From positions 19,918,001-19,982,000 of the forward strand of contig CM073542.1 in the NCBI GenBank assembly GCA_037074615.1: a stretch of DNA of 64,000 bases, in the 5' to 3' direction. Position 1 is the stretch's first letter; the number at the start of each line of letters is the position of its first letter. The notes under the pieces are model-generated. The model was given only the letters and a program-made list of their open reading frames with translations. It did no database searches and was not told the DNA's origin. The position numbers and the translations under genes were made by a program. Below are positions 32,498-45,295 of this stretch, one piece after another. Source of the stretch: Leucaena leucocephala (lineage: Eukaryota > Streptophyta > Magnoliopsida > Fabales > Fabaceae).

Positions 32498-35394
32498 TTT
32501 CTGTTACTTCGTATCTTGCCTTTATAACTTGAGGTAATCTCAAGTAGATAAACTAGACTTGAGAAAGTAAGCCAAATCTTTTAATCAGAAAGATGAGGAG
32601 AGCTATCACACAATATCAAACCTTTATGTGTCACTCTTCAAAGCCATGACTATAGAGAATTCAATCAATTTTACTTTAGAAAACATGAGTTAACAACTTA
32701 GCACAAGTAATAACTTCTAAGATTCTGGCAAAAAAACAAAACTTTTAAAACATTCCAGACATAGTAGAATAACTTAGAAAACATTAATAATAACTATGAT
32801 CTTTAGAGGAAAAAAATAATTTTCAAGATCCTTTGAATGAATTATTGGTCTATATAGATCTTTTTAAGATTTTTTTTAGTCCAAAAGAAAAAAAATGGCG
32901 TGGGATTGAAGGTACCAAGTGATAAAAGCATAGGGTACATTCATCCCACTAAGTAAAAAGGATGATGAAAAGGCAAAGTGGCACCAAGTGAAGCTTTTGT
33001 GATTGTTTGGTGCTCCACAATGATTCCCAACTTTTTTCCTTTGTGGAAAGTTGTATCCACATTCACAAAAAGCTATATAGGTTAGGTATAGAATATTGAA
33101 AAGGATTAGATAAACATGAACTTGTAAGTGAAAATACATCCCACTAATTTGTGTGGTTGTTACCACCCTCATCAATTTTAAAGTGTAAATTTATTTTAAG
33201 AATTTTTACTCATGAGTAATATTGTTCGAATAATTTTTTAAATTCAGTGTTACCTGAAAGTTTCAAAACGTACTAATATTGCCCCAATTTATTAAAAATT
33301 TAACATTAATTGTTATAAAATTGGCATTGACTATTAAAAAAATAAAATGGTAAAGAGCAATATTATTCTATTTTAACACTTTTAAAATAACTTTAGACCT
33401 ACAAAAACTTGTATAGTAATATTGTTTCTAAGCGAAAATTTCCAAATAAACTTTATACCTTAACCCTTTTCTAAAATATACAATTTTTCACTTATATATT
33501 TATCTTTTTCTAAGATATTTTTATTTTTTCTGTTGAAATTTATTGATTTTAGAAAACTATATTAGACCTCAACTAATTTAGATCCAATCAAATTAGACTG
33601 TATAACAAGGTATTGAAAACTCAACCAATTATTGAACCAATTGAGGCAGTGATTCAATAGCAATAGTTTAACTGTAGTTGAATCGAAATAATATAATAAT
33701 GATTAAAATGATATAATTTAATTAAAATATTAAAAAATTCATATACTATAACCCAAAAAGAGTAAATTTAAATAAAAATTATTAATACATATCATAAATA
33801 AAATATTTATATATAAACTATACGGCATAATATAATTATTATAGTATAAATTTGATATAGCGCTATTTTTTAATTCGAAATGGCCTCATTGGCCATGTAA
33901 AAGAAGAAAGAAAATACAAAATCTAATCTAATTAACTTGTCCAAAAATTGTTAATCAAATTGGCCAGTTTATTGGTTGGTATAACCATCTGATCCATATC
34001 TCCAATTCGAAAGGCATCATCAGCTCATTTCTGTAGTCTATATGTCCAATTTTGTTTAAAAAAAAAAAAGAAACAATTAATTTTTTATCTTTATAATTTA
34101 ATTTAGTTATAATTTAATTTTTAAAATTTAACTCAATATAACTAAAATCTTATAATTTTAATTTGTTCATAACTCAGAGATAGAGTCAAATTATCGCTTT
34201 GTAAAAGGTTTTTATTTTAGTGAAAGGGTTTAAATATTGGGAGTCAATCTATATTCAAAAGTTTTTATTGTAATCAGCGGGAGTTAGTTGATTCAGTATT
34301 ATTTAAGTGAGATATTGAATTCGAGTCTTAGTTTATGTAAAAAAATTCTTGTTAGAAGACTCACCTACTATAACTTAGTACGTGATATGGGTTAGATCTA
34401 GATATAATCAGGGTACAACTCTAATAAATTGAGTGGGAAAAAAAATCTTTATTGTATCCTATAAAAAAGTTGCCGTTACTCACAACTTTCTTTTCCATCT
34501 CTTCTTCTTATAGTCTTCCGAGAAACAGTCCCACCAAACAATAATTTCGATCAGGCGATGGATCAACCTATTACGAGTTTGAGGTGAATAAAGTTGAGAA
34601 AGGAGAGAGGGGGGAAGAGAGAGAGAGAGGAGATCCCAGCTCTCACTGCCACTACCAGCTCCTCCAATTTTATTTACATTCCCTGCATACCCCGTTTTTT
34701 ATGGTCTAAACTCTGAAATTTCTAAACTGAATTCACCAAAACAACATATTTTATATATTTACAAATCAACAAAAGTGTTTTTTTTTCTCTAACTTTATAC
34801 GAGGTCAAAATTCAAAGTTTGATTCCTTAATTTTATAATATCTTTTCAGTCTAATAACTCTAATATTATTAGTTTCAAATTATATTTTTTATGTAAGTCA
34901 TAATTATTTTTAAAAATTAAATAATATGTAAGTATTTAAGAATTTTTTGCCAAATGAAAATGTTTTCTCAATATTTAAAATTTTAGCATAAGTACTTTTT
35001 GTTATCCATGCTAAAATTAGCAGATTAAAAAATCATTTATAAAAAGGTTAGAGGTACATTTTTTTTTCGTAAAGAATTCAAAATGAATTGAATTGTTGTT
35101 TACCATTTCTAGATTGAATTCAATTTATAGGGTAAGATAAATTTGTATGTTTATAATTCTAATAAATCGTCCACATATTTTTTGAGACTATCAATTTGAT
35201 AATTTCATTAGACCTAATAATAATAATAATAATAATTTATCTTTATTAAAATCTTAGTGTAATTCCCCCCAAAATTTCAATGTGGGACATTTTCCCTATC
35301 TATACAAAGTTAAATGAGTTTTATACCTCAAAATGTTTTAAAAAATACTTATAATCACCCCCCCACACACCCCTCTCTTTTAACTTTGAAATAA

Positions 35395-35722
35395 TAAAAC
35401 TTTAGATCTCTCAAGTTTACTTTAATTATTGATTTGATCCCTAAAGCTTAATTTTTATCAATCATATATCCCTAAAATTTTATAATCATACACAATTAGC
35501 CCTTATAGTTTTAAAGGCATAATCCTAAATGCACATATAGTCTAACAATCAACTCAAAGATGACAAACCCTTTATGAATTGTAGAAAAAATCGTTAATTG
35601 GATAAGATCAAATAAGAATATATAAAACTTGCATGAAATTTTAAAGGTTTAATTGATAAAAATTAAACTTTAGAGATCAAATGAAACAAATTTAAAAGAC
35701 CAAAAATTTTATTATCCCTATC
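35395..35722. mobile_element. Foldback MITE (about 330 bp)
   Basis: The left arm GATTTGATCCCTAAAGCTTA then ATTTTTATCAAT pairs with the right arm, which in reverse complement reads CATTTGATCTCTAAAGTTTA then ATTTTTATCAAT. Similar in type to the element at 55676-55921. Confidence 0.7.
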
Positions 35723-36118
35723 TTAAAAACTTGAAGTGTCCCTATCATCTCAATTTATCTAAATGGACATTCTCACTTCAAGAGACAGGGAAAATGACAA
35801 AATCTGGGTTCTTTTTAAAACATGGATCTCTTACACTCTAAACAGAGCATTTATTACTAACATTTGTGGTAAGTTATTCCATTATATAGAAGTTGAGAGT
35901 AAGGAATCATATGCATTTGACTATAGAACTATTGGGAAGATTACCTATTCATTTATCTTAGGAATTACTGCACAAAAAATTATTATACCAAAAACAAAAT
36001 CAGTGAATTGATTAGCCAACCAAGGCTACCAACCACCAAAATGCTATATATTACCCTAAGAGCTACATTTTCCATGTAACTACCAATTACTATAATACAT
36101 AATAGTGAGCAAAAAATT

Positions 36119-39100
36119 TTAGTTCAAGTTAATTCTAGCTGGAAGGCACACCCCAGGAACTTGCTCTTCCACAAGAATGCCTTCACAGGAAACCAGTTTC
36201 ATTCCAAACTTAGTTGAAGGGTAATAATAATAATATTTCTGCTTGGCTTCAATGAAGCTTTTGCCAAGAACATGTTCAATCCAATCCTCCACTGCATTTT
36301 CCTTGTCCGTTAACCAGGCAGCTGCAAGTATTTGTGTCATTACTTCATAATCAATTTCCAGCAGAATTTGTGATCCGAATGTCCTTTCAAATTGTATGCC
36401 GATGTTTTTTAGTATTTTGTCGGCAAGCACGTTGAAATTGAATGGCTTGAAATCCACTTTTTCATCAGTTTGATCACAGAAATCATTTAACCAGGCTTGA
36501 GAGCCTTCAAGTTCGGATTTACTGTCAATGTCATTATGATCCATGTCATCATCATCTTCAACCTCCTCTACAGGCATATTTAGATCCAAATAGGATCTTG
36601 ATGCGTCTTGGACTTGTTTCTGTATCTTGCTGCTTGTTGCTTTCTCTTTGTCGTCACTGATTTCAACCTGTTTTCTTTTGTTCAGAAATGTCTGTTTAGA
36701 GGACCCTTTTCTGGGTATAACAATAACATTTGGACCGCAGCTTCCTTTAGCGTCCTCAGACATATCTCTCAGAAGTAATTGCATTTGAAATCTTTTGGCT
36801 TCAAGGATACTTTCCTCAGGAAACATTGCAGGCTCCTTTCCCAAAAGGAAAGTGCCATTACCTTTAGTAGAGACAGTTGAGCTTACAATAAATATTGCAT
36901 TATGAATGCTGATTTCCCTTCCATGTGAGTCTGGGAATTTACCGGTTCTTAGAGCCTGAAACAAACTATTCTGCGCCATAAAATCAGCTTTATCTACATT
37001 TTCAAGAAAGACAACTGCATGGGGTTTCTTACTCAACTCCCCAGCAATAATGCCCACATCTGTTTTCCTCCTGATGTCATAATAATTCGAATTCAGGCTT
37101 TCAAATATTGAGTTTAATTGGTAAGCCCTATCCTGGGAATCCAAATCCAAAGAGATCAGGCTTTCTGTGTTTCCAAATATTGCCTTTGCAAGAACTGAAG
37201 CAATTTTTTTCTTTCCAAATCTGTCAGGTCCAAGGAAAGCAAACCATATGTCGGTTCTAACACGTAAGCCATGATGCTTTCCTCTGCCAGACTTACAAAG
37301 GGACAAGGTTTGAATGATAGCAGATATGGCCTCATCTTGCCAACCAACCGTCTCAATGAGAACTTGACTAAGAGACTTGAAATCTACTGAGTTAAATTTC
37401 CCTTCAAAACTGGGTTCAGAGCATGAAGAGGATCCTGCAATTTGGTGTAAATTATCATCATTCAAAACCTGAAGGCGCTCTTTATGATTTTGGAGTTTCT
37501 GGGTAGTTGGTTCCTGAGAAGCTGATGCATATATTGTCCCCAATCTCAAATCAGTGGTCACAGAAATAAGGGAAGATGATGATCTGCCGTCAAGAATAGT
37601 ACTGGCCTTAGAGGAAGGGTTAATCCAAGGGCTCAGCTTATCAGTGTGCTGAATCTCTGAAACTTTTGCTACCTGGTCAGATGAACTACAAACCCTAGCA
37701 ACATCATGAGAATGTTGGCTTTCATTAAGAGATGGATGCTTACTGCTACTTTCTTTTAAACTTGGACTAAATGGAAAGCCCCCAAAGATTGGTACTTTAG
37801 ACTTTGTTTGGGATGTACCAACTTCGGGTATTGACCGGGTTTGATGAAGGCTTTCACAAAAGTCACTCCATTTCTTTTGCAATCCAAAGATCCTGGCACC
37901 AATACTTGCATTTTCTTCATTACTCTGCAATAGATGATGAAGTTCGACCTTGTATAAATGCAGTTATGGTTGAATCAAATATAACAGCATGTCAACTGAC
38001 ACAAAATGCAATTACAGAGGATGACCCAGGAAATAATTCAGTGGGTTAGCCGTTAGTACAGCAATTTGCCCCCACAATGGATCCACCATTGAGTAATCAT
38101 TCTCTGTGTTTTTCTTACATGGTTGAGAATGAGTGAATCCATAATTTCACATGCATTGTACAAGAATCTAAAATTTAGTAATCATAACACACCTTTGCTA
38201 CACCAAATCCTTGATCTGTCTCCTCCACACTGGCTTTTTGTGACCAAGGCAAGCTTGTGGGGTAACCAGATGCCAAAGTAGCCGGACCTACATTTAGAAT
38301 ATCAGCGACTTCCTGTTCATACTTCTGATCGCAGGATTGACATCGCGTAAAACTTTGATCTGTGCAGCTTAGTGGGCTTTTGAATTCAGAAGGTGAAGAG
38401 AAGAACCCACCAAAAGGAACAAAGGACCCCATCAAGCTGTATGTTTATCATAAGGAGGGGATGTGAGACCCAATGCGCACAAAGAACACTCAGAAGGTAA
38501 AGCAATCACAAAGAAAGAATTGAAGGCATCGCCACAAGGAATGAAGTAATCATAGCTAATATATGTAGATATACCCGATCAGCTTGATAACAGACTATAC
38601 AAGCTGATCGGGTCAAAAGAAGAGTCAAGCAAAGTAAAGCATCTATAAGAGACAAGAACTGCTTGGGCTCCATAATATATCTCCTAAAGTGGCATATGCG
38701 CCAACAGATAACAGTAATGTAACTGTTTAGGGTCTAAAAGATGGAATTTGCACATGAAAACAGTCGAAGTGCGGCTGTTTCTTGTTTAAGCAAATGGTAC
38801 ACTACAGATAATGCACTCAAAGGGGATAAATCATAAATGAAATTACTCTCTCCTCGTTTGGCAGTATATAAATCTTAAATTTAAACAAGTTCCTCGTTTT
38901 AAAAAGTAAGGATAAGAAAGAGGTTTCGTAGAGCTTAAGGAGAAAAGTTATAGAGTTTTTCAAATGAATAATAGATATGCAATCAGAGATATTATAGAAG
39001 AATCACGAAAAGTAAACAAAGAAATTTTCCTTTTCTATTTTCACTTTAAGCAAGCAACCCTACAAAAAGTACTAACGTAAGAGTAAAATGAACACTCACA

Positions 39101-40621
39101 GAAAAGGACACGAAAGAGGGACACGAAAGAGAAGAAAACAACAACAAAAAGTAGCATTTGGATCCTAAATACCAGTGAGTCAGCAATAGAAGCCAGTAAG
39201 AGTCATTAAATCCTTCGTCTGATAATTTATTTACCCATGACCTGGGTATTTTGTCAACTCTTTCTGGCCAAAAAATGTCCATCTTACACTTCTAACCACC
39301 ATTGCTTTTCCAATGACGCATGCATATATCAAGTTAGCAACGTGTAAAGCTCTAGATTCTAAACATTTCTTCACTTCATTTTTCAGTAAAAACTTAATTA
39401 AACGAAGTAAAAATAGAACACTCACCTGGATTTAGGGTAGAGTCCTTCCATTGAAGGGTTGGCAGATGTGATAGTAAGTAGATGTAGATCCCAATCATTT
39501 TCTATGGTTGGAAACAGAGCTACAAACTTGGAATACACATCTGAAGTTCCAGCTACCCCAACCACCCAAAGTTTCTCACCATGAACTTTCAACAAGCTTG
39601 TCAATTGAGAAACAACAAAGCTGGTAGCACCATGAGGCACGCCGCCGTCGCGAACGAACACGTCGAGTTCTCCGAAGTTCACGGCCATACCTGGACCAGA
39701 GCATTGCTCCAATGAACCACTCAATTCCTTGAATTTCAAACCCATCTTCTCTTCATTCCCACCTTCACTGAGAATCTCAGAAATCTCCTTCTCAATGCTG
39801 AGTACATTCAACCCAGCTATTTCAGCCGGCAACACTCCCTCTCGACATTTCTGTACCGATTCTGTAAAACTCCGAAGAGCAGTCTTCGCGTAAATTCCCA
39901 ACAACAAGGGGTTTCTCCTCGTCTTTCTAACAAGAACCTCCCCAATTCTTCTACAATTCCCATCCACGCCATCGTGTCCAGAATTTCCCATGAAAGGAAA
40001 CTTGAATCCGGGGGGACCCGATTCGGAACCAGGCAAATTGCACAAGAAAATGGGCGGACACCGGCTCCGGGAAAACCGAGAAGTTTGCGTCACCGGCGGC
40101 TGAAGCAACGAGAGCTTGATATCGCAACTCCGAAATCCCGCATCGCCAAAAACCCTACTCACAATTGGGTCATCGAGAATTGATAAGACGAAGTGCTTGA
40201 GTTCGACTTTCAATAACGACGCCGTTGGCTGCTGCTGATTCTGCAAACTATGCATCTGGAACAAATGGAAGCTCTCCGGATGCCTCCTCTGGTTAGCTTG
40301 GGACCGTTTGATGGCGGCCATGAGAGAATTGGACACAGGAGGATCTTCCTCGAGTCCTTTGGTTGTATGTAATCGGTCTAGGGAGACACCAACGGAAAGT
40401 TCTAGAGCTTTTAACTGGAGACGCGGCGAATAGGAGGAGCTCCCGGCGCGCGTGCAGGTTTCCCTGAGCTTGGAGGACGGCATGGCGAGCAAGGCAGAGA
40501 CAGCGTGAAGCGAGGTAGTCTGCGCGTGGTTCCGGCGACGAGCAACTTCCACCGCATCGTCAAGAGCACGAGCCGCTTCCTCCGTCAAGCATTGCCTAGC
40601 TGCGTTGACCGGCGTCGGCAT
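36119..40621 (-). CDS. SMXL: SMXL protein (D53-like, SMXL6/7/8 type), strigolactone-pathway repressor
   Basis: Three exons, 39426-40621, 38193-38436 and 36119-37924, with matching phases (junction YPKS-S-LMGSFVPFGGF), give 1081 residues. A Clp-N double domain lies at about 8-185 (NAARQCLTEEAARALDDAVE; HAQTTSLHAVSALL). The first ATPase-like region follows (GEVLVRKTRRNPLLLG). The second includes a degenerate Walker A at about 712-720 (GPDRFGKKK), VVFLENVDKADF, and DSHGREISIHNAIFIVSS. The EAR motif LDLNMP at 926-931 recruits TOPLESS-type corepressors in this family. Family role: nuclear repressor destroyed through D14-SCF(MAX2/D3) on strigolactone. Oddity: the degron/P-loop motif R-G-K-T reads R-R-K-T (765-768). 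The closest clade is judged by the three-exon layout and motifs, not by a tree. Confidence 0.93.
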
Positions 40622-40667
40622 CGCCGGCGAGCATATATGACTTTACACACTTTTTCCACAAACAGAG

Positions 40668-40706
<39 letters not shown>
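40668..40706. repeat. (TA)n microsatellite upstream of SMXL
   Basis: About 19 TA units, 47-85 bp before the SMXL start codon on the minus strand, i.e. in its leader or core promoter. Length is likely variable. Confidence 0.9.
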
Positions 40707-40709
<3 letters not shown>

Positions 40710-43700
40710 ACAAATGAGATGGAGTTTGTTATAGGCAGTTATAGAGTTGGGACTTTTTTTGCAGCGAGTAATAAAAAATTGAAGAAAAGGGAAAAGGAGA
40801 ATGGATCAAAGAGACAATAAGCAATAGCAAATTCAAGTATTATTAATATTATTGTTAGAGTGAAGTGAAAAAATAAAGCGAAAAAGAAAAACAAAGCCCG
40901 GAGAAGAAGGGGAAAGAGCTGCAGGGGGAAAAGTTTGTGAGAGAGAGAGATGAAGACGACGATGTTTGTGGATTAAGAAGCTGGTTGGATTGTTGTGGTG
41001 GGACCTGATTGATGTCTGAGTGAGAGAAGGACATGTGGGGCCCATCTATTTGGCCATTGAAATTTTGAAGTGAACACTCAACACATACCGAGCTTAGTCT
41101 GAACTCCTCAATCTCCATTGAAGATCCTCTTGTCCTTCTCTTTACTGCAAATATATATATATATAATAGAGGTAAGACTAATATAGGCCCGGTTAAATCA
41201 ATTATTCTTTGGAAGCACTTTAGCCTATGGAGGAGGTTAATAACGATCTTCATGCTCATTCCCTGGACTTTAATTCAAGAATGTCACAGCATGTTTGGTC
41301 GGATTGGTGGATGGGGTTTTAATAAATTAGAAGAGGGAGGAGCTCTAAATCTGAAATGCTTGTCAAATACACTTTAGAACGGTCACTAGAATTTTATTTA
41401 ATTCCTTTAGATATTTTTAGTTATTTTGTTTCTTATAATGTAACGTAATCTTTTCTGCTTTCTTATATTATTAAAAAAAATAGTATATTACATGTTAGAT
41501 TTCCCTGTATTTTAAATTTAATTTATAAAAAAAAATATCTATATTAAAAAGGATAATTACCAATTCTAAAATACCTATCTAATAAGAGGATATAATGAAT
41601 AGTATTAAAAAATATAAGAATTACTTAATTAATTTAGATAAATTAATTAATTATAATTAATTTCATTTAATTTTTAAAAAATATTTATACAAAATATTAA
41701 ATTATATATTAATTAAAATGTTATTAATTGAAAGTGACTACTATAATTGGCCCTGGTTTTAAGAGGTGACATTTTGTTTGGATATCAGTTATCAAACAAA
41801 AATGACTTGGAGAAAGCTTGGGGGTTACCAAAAATATCCAAACAAACATTCAATCTCTAAATTAATATCCAAACACACCTTTAATATAAAAAATTCTCAC
41901 TCTACAAAATCTAACGTATGAGTATGAAGGGTGAGATAGGTTAAGATTATTCCTTATTTATAAATGGTATATAACATTTTCTATAAATTTTATACCATAT
42001 ATGGATGATAAATTGATTATATGACATCCTAAATATAAAAATTAAATAATTAACATATATAGATTAATAAAATTAATTATTTAAAAAAATATGTATTAAT
42101 TCTCAATATCTTCTTAAATCATTTATATTAGAACTATTTATTGATAGGAATATCTTAATATATACAATTAATAATAATTTAATAGATAAATTATAAATTT
42201 AGGTTATAAAATAAATTAATATGTTATATTTATTATCAGAATAAATTGTTATATTTAAGAGTAAAAAAGAGGATATTATAATAAAATTTAAAAGAGAGGT
42301 AGGTGGTGAAAGTAGTTGGTTAAAAATATGGAGGCTTAACATGGCACAATGTTGTAAAATATTTATGTGGTTAGTTAATTACAATTTTCTCCTTACTAAT
42401 AAATTAATTAAGGCTACAAGGAAGTGAGTAATGCACTCAACAAATAACTGCAGGTTATTACAATCTGATAGACAAATGTTTGACATTCAAATTATAAGGT
42501 GGTAAAAAAAAAGTAAATTATTTCTTCTATTAATTTTTTATCGTAAGAACTATTTACTTAATTTAAATAAATTATTTAATTATAATATATGTTATTTAGT
42601 CTCTTTAAAATATTTATATATAATAATAAATTATATATTAATTTATAAATTAGATAAATTAATTTTTAAAAAATATAAATATAAGAGATAAAATAAATTA
42701 AAATCTTACATTTAAGTTCTATGTCTAGTATAATTTAAGACAGACTTTAAGGCATGACTCTGATACTCTTGATAGTCCTTAGTCACTTTTAATAAATTTA
42801 CATATACCAGTAAAAATAATTAAAAATATTAAATTTATCAGAAAATTTAAGTGATTTCTAATATTACTTATATTATCTACACTAAACTATAACATTATAT
42901 TATTTTTTATTCTCTTTTACTATCTTTATTAAATATAGAAAGAAAATATGTAAGTGTCATTGAAACTAATAAGCACATTATAAAAGGAATAAAAAAATTA
43001 CTTAATATTTCATAATAAAGACTATGGCAAGTAATTAAAATCTCCTTCCATCATCTCCAAGACTCTCTCGTGTTTTTCTCTTTCAATTTCCTATTTTGGT
43101 AGATGCGCGGAGAAACATGATTGTCGGAATTTTTCCACGTAAGCAGCTACCCTTTTGATATGTGCTAAATCTAATCAGCCAAGTACCATTGATAGTGGAG
43201 ATGTGCTTTAATAATTTATAGGCCTCCCAAGTTTGGCAAGGCCTCGTGTGTACGGGCATCTGCTTCTTATGCTTTGCTTCTTACTGTCAAATATAGAGGG
43301 TCAACAAGTAAAGTCACATTTAGTGTTATTTTCTAATTATATCATACACCATAATATTTATAATATATTTAGAATTATATTTTTTTATTTTTAATATTCT
43401 AATTTTATCTATAATATATCTAACATTTTAATTTTATTTATCATACATCTAGTACTTTAAACTATTAAAAAAATTAGAGTACTGGATATAACTAAAAAAT
43501 AATATCAACTTTTATATATATCGAGTGGCTAGGTGCGGAGTATTTGAGGATGTCTATGACTATCCTACCCAATATGCCCATTTTTGGGGATATTCTCTCA
43601 TTTTTTTACTTGTGATCATAATAGTTATTTATTTATAAATAATACATATTAATTTCTTTAAAATATCATTTTTAGTTATATACATTGAAACTAATTGTTT

Positions 43701-43854
43701 GAAAAATTTAAATTGAGTTTAAAAAATTCCATAACATTAGAAATGTGGACTTGTTAGATTTTGTTTCCTATTTTTATGTTCTCAAAATAATTATGGGGAT
43801 GAAATTTTTTTTAATATCTATATATAAATAATTGGGAAAAAGACAAAAAAGCTC
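40707..43854. other. SMXL 5' region and AT-rich spacer
   Basis: 40707-41260 is the leader/promoter side of SMXL. It has GA/CT-rich tracts and two overlapping minus-strand open frames (40833-41045 and 40855-41259) that look like untranslated leader. 41280-43850 is AT-rich, with copies of the dispersed AT-rich repeat at about 41555-41710, 42055-42260 and 42535-42710. A balanced-composition patch at 43040-43320 has no recognisable coding content. Confidence 0.45.
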
Positions 43855-43954
43855 ATTTAAATTTTAAAAAGATAAATTGAGCATCTCAATATTGAAAATG
43901 ACAAATCAGGCAGGAGACCCAATCTATAATTTATAAATTTGTGTACAAAGACCA

Positions 43955-45295
43955 AATTAACTTTCACTTTGCCAATAGTATTTGCAAGTTTAACAACTTT
44001 ATCAATGGTATTTATAACTGTGACAATAGTATTTGTAACTCCTATAATAATATTTATAATTTTGACAATAGTATTTACAATTTTGACAATAGTGTTTGCA
44101 ATTTTGACAATTATATTTGTAACTTTGACAATGATATTTGCAACTTTGTCAATGGTATTTGTAACTCCCATAGTGGTATTTGTAACTTTAACAATGATAT
44201 TTGTAACTCCCGTAATAGTATTTGCAACTCCCACAAAGGAGAAGAAATAGCTTTACTAATGGGATTAACAACTTTGCCAATAATATTTGTAACTTATATA
44301 ATAGAATTTTCAACTTTGTCAATGATATTTACAACTCTCTCAATAGTATTTGCAACTCCTACAACAGAGAAGAATCAACTTTGCCAATAGTATTTGCAAC
44401 TCTCACAATTATATTTGCAATTTTACTAATAATATTTGCAAGTTTGTCAATAGTATGTGTAACTCCCACCGGTATTTGCCACTTTTACAATGGGATTTGA
44501 AATTTTGTTAATAGTATTTGCAACTCCCATACTGATTTTTGTAACTCCCGTAATGGTATTTACAACTCTCACCATGGAGAAAAAATAACTTTATCAAAGG
44601 GATTAACAACTTTGCCAATAGTATTTGTAACTCTCACAATGGTATTTACAATTTTGTCAATAGTATTTGTAACTCCTGTAATAGAGAAGAAACAACTTTG
44701 CCAATGTGATTAACAATTTTGTCAATGTTATTTGCAACTCCCACAATAGTATTTACAACTTTGTCAATGGTATTTGCAAGTTTATCAATTATATTTGTAA
44801 CTCCTACTAGTATTTGCCACTTCCACAATGAGATTTTCAATTTTACCAATGGTATTTACAACTCCCACAATTATATTTACAACTCCTACAACAGAAAATA
44901 AGCAATGGTATTTGTAATAACTTCAACTATTGACCGACTGATATTTTGACTTAGTTGATCACTTTTCAATGTTTATTTTTTTTTAAAATTCCTTTAAAGA
45001 ATGAGATTTGCAATAGTATTTTAGTGTTTAACTTAGCTAATAGTATTTGTAATTCTCCTAATAGGATTTGTAAATTTATCAATAGGATTTACAACTTTTC
45101 TTGTGGGATTCACAACTTCACAAAAGGGGTTTGTAATTTCGCCTACAGTATTTGCAACTTCTTACAATGGGATATGTAACTTCGTCAATGGGATTTATAA
45201 CTTCTCCAATAGGATTTGTAACTTCCTACAATAGGATTTATAATTTCACTTAAAGGATTTACAACTTCACATATAGGATTTGCAGCTTCGTCAAT
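43955..45295 (+). repeat. 21-bp minisatellite, ~1.3 kb
   Basis: About 60 units alternate between AACTTTGNCAATAGTATTTG and AACTCCCACAATAGTATTTA types. The period is 21 bp, so it is a multiple of three. Several frames on both strands stay open and encode heptad-like repeats (TIVFATL / NTIVKIV). The open frames at 43857-44234, 43939-44250, 43941-44390, 44222-44500 and others are products of the repeat, not genes. Units become more diverged to the right of about 44900. Confidence 0.9.

Larger units (their letters stand above)
31213..36118. other. 4.9-kb AT-rich spacer
   Basis: No gene recognised. It holds the 3' end of the U-box transcript, a reverse-oriented copy of the dispersed AT-rich repeat (about 32040-32280), two foldback MITEs listed separately, weak inverted arms around 33620-33690 and 33950-34010, a GA-rich block (34600-34635), and a TAA run near 35215. 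Open frames of 99 (32876-33175, minus) and 82 codons (35763-36011, plus) show no family features. Confidence 0.5.

Noticed and set aside
32876..33175. 99-codon open frame, minus strand
   Set aside because: No family features, AT-rich spacer, no promoter or splice context; likely chance.
35763..36011. 82-codon open frame, plus strand
   Set aside because: Directly downstream of the SMXL 3' end on the opposite strand, with no family match; likely chance.
31213..36118. Possible LTR retrotransposon in the long spacers
   Set aside because: I looked for paired direct long repeats, a primer-binding site and gag/pol motifs in the large spacers and saw none; only short inverted-repeat elements were found.
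40833..41259. Minus-strand open frames upstream of SMXL
   Set aside because: Low-complexity Ser/Phe-rich translations in the leader/promoter region of SMXL; no domain.
43857..45179. Several open frames of 60-149 codons on both strands
   Set aside because: All lie in the 21-bp minisatellite; the frames stay open because the period is a multiple of three.
43955..45295. Regular short repeats that might suggest a CRISPR array
   Set aside because: The units are adjacent and diverged with no unique spacers, and the DNA is plant nuclear.
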